From assembly GCF_009601165.1 (NCBI RefSeq), contig NZ_WIRE01000001.1:558001-622000 (forward strand): DNA of 64,000 nt, in the 5' to 3' direction. Origin of the DNA: Alcanivorax sediminis (lineage in GTDB: Bacteria; Pseudomonadota; Gammaproteobacteria; Pseudomonadales; Alcanivoracaceae). This document shows, one piece after another, positions 62,185 through 64,000 of this stretch (positions are counted from its first letter, which is position 1; each line of letters opens with the position of its first letter). Both the position numbers and the translations under genes were made by a program. The notes below the pieces were generated by a model. It made no database searches and was not told the DNA's origin. It saw only the letters and a list, made by a program, of their open reading frames with translations.

Positions 62185-62208
62185 TATAGGTTAAAACCTA
62201 TATAGCTT
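62180..62208 (+). promoter_or_regulatory. Toxin-antitoxin promoter with operator palindrome
   Basis: TTGACT (62180-62185), a 17-bp spacer and TAGCTT (62203-62208). The palindrome TATAGGTTAAAACCTATA (62185-62202) fills the spacer, and a half-site AAACCTAT recurs at about 62210-62217. This is the usual layout for autorepression by an antitoxin. Confidence 0.8.
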
Positions 62209-62237
62209 GAAACCTATTCAAGGATGAAGGATTAACA

Positions 62238-62591
62238 ATGTGGCACATTCAAACCACGGACAGGTTTGATGAATGGTTCGATGCGCTCAATGACACAGAC
62301 CGGGCAAATGTACTCGCCGGCATGCTGGTGCTGGAACAAAAGGGACCGCTCCTGTCCCGCCCTTATGCCGACACGCTAAAGGGATCTGTGCATCCGAACA
62401 TGAAGGAACTTCGAGTCCAAAGCAAAGGTAACCCCATCAGGGCATTCTTTGCCTTCGATCCGGAACGCACAGGGATTCTGCTGTGTGCTGGGGAGAAGAC
62501 AGGTAAAGGCAAACGGTTCTACGACGAGATGATTCCGGTGGCTGACCGCGAATTCACAGCGCATCTCCAGAAACTCAAACAGGGTGGCTGA
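62238..62591 (+). CDS. HigB/RelE-type toxin
   Basis: A 117-residue RelE-superfamily (HigB2/Gp49-like) toxin: MWHIQTTDRFDEWFDALNDT, then LKGSVHPNMKELRVQSKGNP and IRAFFAFDPERTGILLCAGE, ending KGKRFYDEMIPVADREF. Such toxins cleave ribosome-bound mRNA. The catalytic surface residues (Arg, Lys and aromatic) are present in the KELR and RFY segments. Toxin-first order is typical for HigBA; the antitoxin follows with a 9-bp in-frame option of overlap. Confidence 0.9.
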   Translation: MWHIQTTDRFDEWFDALNDTDRANVLAGMLVLEQKGPLLSRPYADTLKGSVHPNMKELRVQSKGNPIRAFFAFDPERTGILLCAGEKTGKGKRFYDEMIPVADREFTAHLQKLKQGG

Positions 62592-62592
62592 T

Positions 62593-62895
62593 ATGGCAAG
62601 AACACTGAAACAGATACTCGAAGCAGAAAAGCCCGAGGTGGTCGAACAGGCCAGAAAGAAGGCAGACGCCATTCTGCTGGATATTCATCTGGCAGAAATC
62701 CGCAACCTGATGAACAAAACCCAGGCAGAAATGGCAGCAGCCCTTGGGGTGAAGCAACCTACCATAGCCGGCATGGAAAAAGCGGGGCAGGACCTGAAAC
62801 TCTCGACCCTGAAACGCTATATCGAGGCAGCTGGAGGCAAAGTACGACTGGATATCGAGCTACCTGATGGGCAGCATCATGGGTTTACGCTTTAG
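62593..62895 (+). CDS. HigA-type XRE family antitoxin
   Basis: A 100-residue helix-turn-helix protein starting MARTLKQILEAEKPEVVEQA. The HTH is KTQAEMAAALGVKQPTIAGM with the recognition helix PTIAGMEK. It should bind HigB and repress the operon at the palindrome at 62185-62202. A GTG at 62584, overlapping the toxin stop, is an alternative start giving three extra residues. The tail is IELPDGQHHGFTL. Confidence 0.9.
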   Translation: MARTLKQILEAEKPEVVEQARKKADAILLDIHLAEIRNLMNKTQAEMAAALGVKQPTIAGMEKAGQDLKLSTLKRYIEAAGGKVRLDIELPDGQHHGFTL

Positions 62896-63082
62896 AGTCA
62901 GGCCTTGTTCTGAGGTAATACCTCGTCGTGGCACACTAAGCCATCAATCACTCCTGAGCTTGAATCCGTGCCCTTCATACCCAATCCCGTTATCGGATTT
63001 TTTTTGCATTTAATATATTAAACCGAGAACATTAGCTCCAAACCCAATATAAAAAACATCTGAGATTTAATAAGGGAATCCC

Positions 63083-64000
63083 ATGGACGGTGAAAACGCA
63101 AACGAATGGATAGGCATATTTTTTCTTTTTGCAATCTTTGTGGCGCCCATAATCTGGGGACTAATAGAAAAGATCAAAAAGGATAAAGCCTTAAAGCAGC
63201 TCTCTGTCCTAGAAACTAAATTTTCTGGATTATCAGAAGAGCATAGTGAATTAATTGAAAAGTACAAACCCGTAACCGATGCCAAATCCGAAGCAGACCG
63301 CATAGTAGCGGAAGCTGAATCTTTACAAAAAAGTGCTAAGTCCACGCTAGCAAAAGCGAAATCAGATGCAGAGCTACATGTATCTCAAGCAAAGGATGCT
63401 GCCCATAGAATAGTAGAGGACGCCAATGCCAGAGCCTTTGAAATTGCCGGTTCAGCTATAGAGGCCAAAGAGAAGGCTGATTCCTACGAATCTGCAATAA
63501 AGGCAATGAAGAATGCCATTGAAGGCTACAAGGATGATTACATTGTACCCAACCTATCGGTGTTGGACGACCTGGCTGAAGATTTCGGGCACAAAGATGC
63601 GGGTGAAAAGCTAAAATTCGCGCGTTCACAAGTAAGGAACATGGTAAAAGCCAATGAAGCTGGCGAATGTGACTACTCTGAGAACACTCGAAGAACATAC
63701 GCTATACATTTTGCAGTAGATGCTTTTAACGGAAAAGTTGATTCAGCTCTTTCAAAGGTAAAACACGATAATTTCGGAAAAATTAAGCAAGAAATTATCG
63801 ATGCTTTCGCTCTCGTTAACCACAATGGCGCACCTTTTCGTAATGCCCGTATTCGCAGGGAGTACTTAGACGCCCGGCTTGAAGAACTTAAATGGGCTGT
63901 TGCCACTTATGAACTACAAAAGCAGGAAAAAGAAGAACAGAAAGAGATACGGGACCAAATCCGTGAAGAAGAACGAGCACAGCGTGAAATGGAAAAAGCA
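63083..64000 (+). CDS. DUF4041-type protein, membrane-anchored, 3' end missing
   Basis: An open frame of 306 codons running off the right edge. The ATG at 63083 gives MDGENANEWIGIFFLFAIFV then a membrane segment (about 10-27). Next comes a coiled coil (KSEADRIVAEAESLQ, KAKSDAELHVSQAKDA) and the globular part VRNMVKANEAGECDYSENT, HNGAPFRNARIRREYLDARL and a second, very charged coiled coil (KQEKEEQKEIRDQIREEERA). This looks like DUF4041, which commonly ends in a GIY-YIG (T5orf172/MUG113) nuclease domain. If so, that lies beyond the window. It is AT-rich with non-host codon use, right after the HigBA module, so probably part of an accessory island. Confidence 0.7.
   Translation, partial: MDGENANEWIGIFFLFAIFVAPIIWGLIEKIKKDKALKQLSVLETKFSGLSEEHSELIEKYKPVTDAKSEADRIVAEAESLQKSAKSTLAKAKSDAELHVSQAKDAAHRIVEDANARAFEIAGSAIEAKEKADSYESAIKAMKNAIEGYKDDYIVPNLSVLDDLAEDFGHKDAGEKLKFARSQVRNMVKANEAGECDYSENTRRTYAIHFAVDAFNGKVDSALSKVKHDNFGKIKQEIIDAFALVNHNGAPFRNARIRREYLDARLEELKWAVATYELQKQEKEEQKEIRDQIREEERAQREMEKA

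Overview
The window looks like chromosomal DNA of a GC-rich gammaproteobacterium. Several blocks follow the Pseudomonas order as I remember it: pyrB-pyrR-ruvX-algH-tonB-gshB-pilGHIJK-chpABC, coaD near ggt, GMC oxidoreductase/aldehyde dehydrogenase/TetR, and serA beside a D-2-hydroxyglutarate dehydrogenase. The aldehyde dehydrogenase plus GMC alcohol oxidase, glutathione S-transferases and marine-type iron uptake suggest an Alcanivorax-like hydrocarbon degrader. That genus call is an inference; no 16S gene or other marker is present. No rRNA, tRNA or CRISPR array was seen.

Layout. 1-6.9 kb: leftward pyrimidine block (pyrR, partial pyrB), then ruvX, algH, a TonB protein and gshB. This run is interrupted by a cytochrome b561/YceI pair and an AT-rich orphan membrane protein. 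7.1-20.2 kb: complete rightward type IV pilus chemosensory operon (pilG, pilH, pilI, pilJ, pilK, chpA, chpB, chpC); chpA encodes a roughly 2,370-residue CheA hybrid. 20.2-26.9 kb: metallo-hydrolase, LpxL-like acyltransferase, second cytochrome b561, SlyD, NfeD/SPFH pair, glyoxalase I and a frameshifted DUF1275 gene. 27-32.3 kb: leftward M48 peptidase with two YARHG domains, DJ-1 protein, TfoX-N, MAPEG, AAA ATPase, DUF1294 and RsmE. 32.4-38.2 kb: YheT hydrolase, TetR regulator, aldehyde dehydrogenase, Tat-dependent small subunit and GMC oxidoreductase. 38.3-46.3 kb: small membrane proteins, GXWXG/DUF4334 protein, MerR with divergent epimerase, CoaD, GGT, lipoprotein, PaiB, GST and SRPBCC protein. 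46.7-53.3 kb: Fur-type iron block (siderophore receptor, PepSY membrane protein), a Kef-type antiporter and a major outer-membrane barrel. 53.4-58.2 kb: GST and a four-gene leftward envelope cluster (COG3014 TPR lipoprotein, YcfL-like, LpoB-like, CsgG/LpoB-like). 58.3-61.8 kb: serA divergent from a GlcD-type dehydrogenase overlapping an FAH-family gene. 62.1-64 kb: an AT-richer accessory edge with a HigBA-like module and a truncated DUF4041-type protein.

The most unusual signal is in the intergenic DNA. At least twelve gaps carry inverted or tandem repeats whose arms are built from 7-nt units. Eight of them are one dispersed family (GAGTNNC / GNNACTC arms, conserved flanks, variable loop). 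Others use unrelated 7-nt words (AGTGAAC, GTTGAAA, GCTTCAA, AGCCTGA), and several arms start or end exactly at a stop codon. One copy sits inside a second, 40-nt inverted repeat of REP type.
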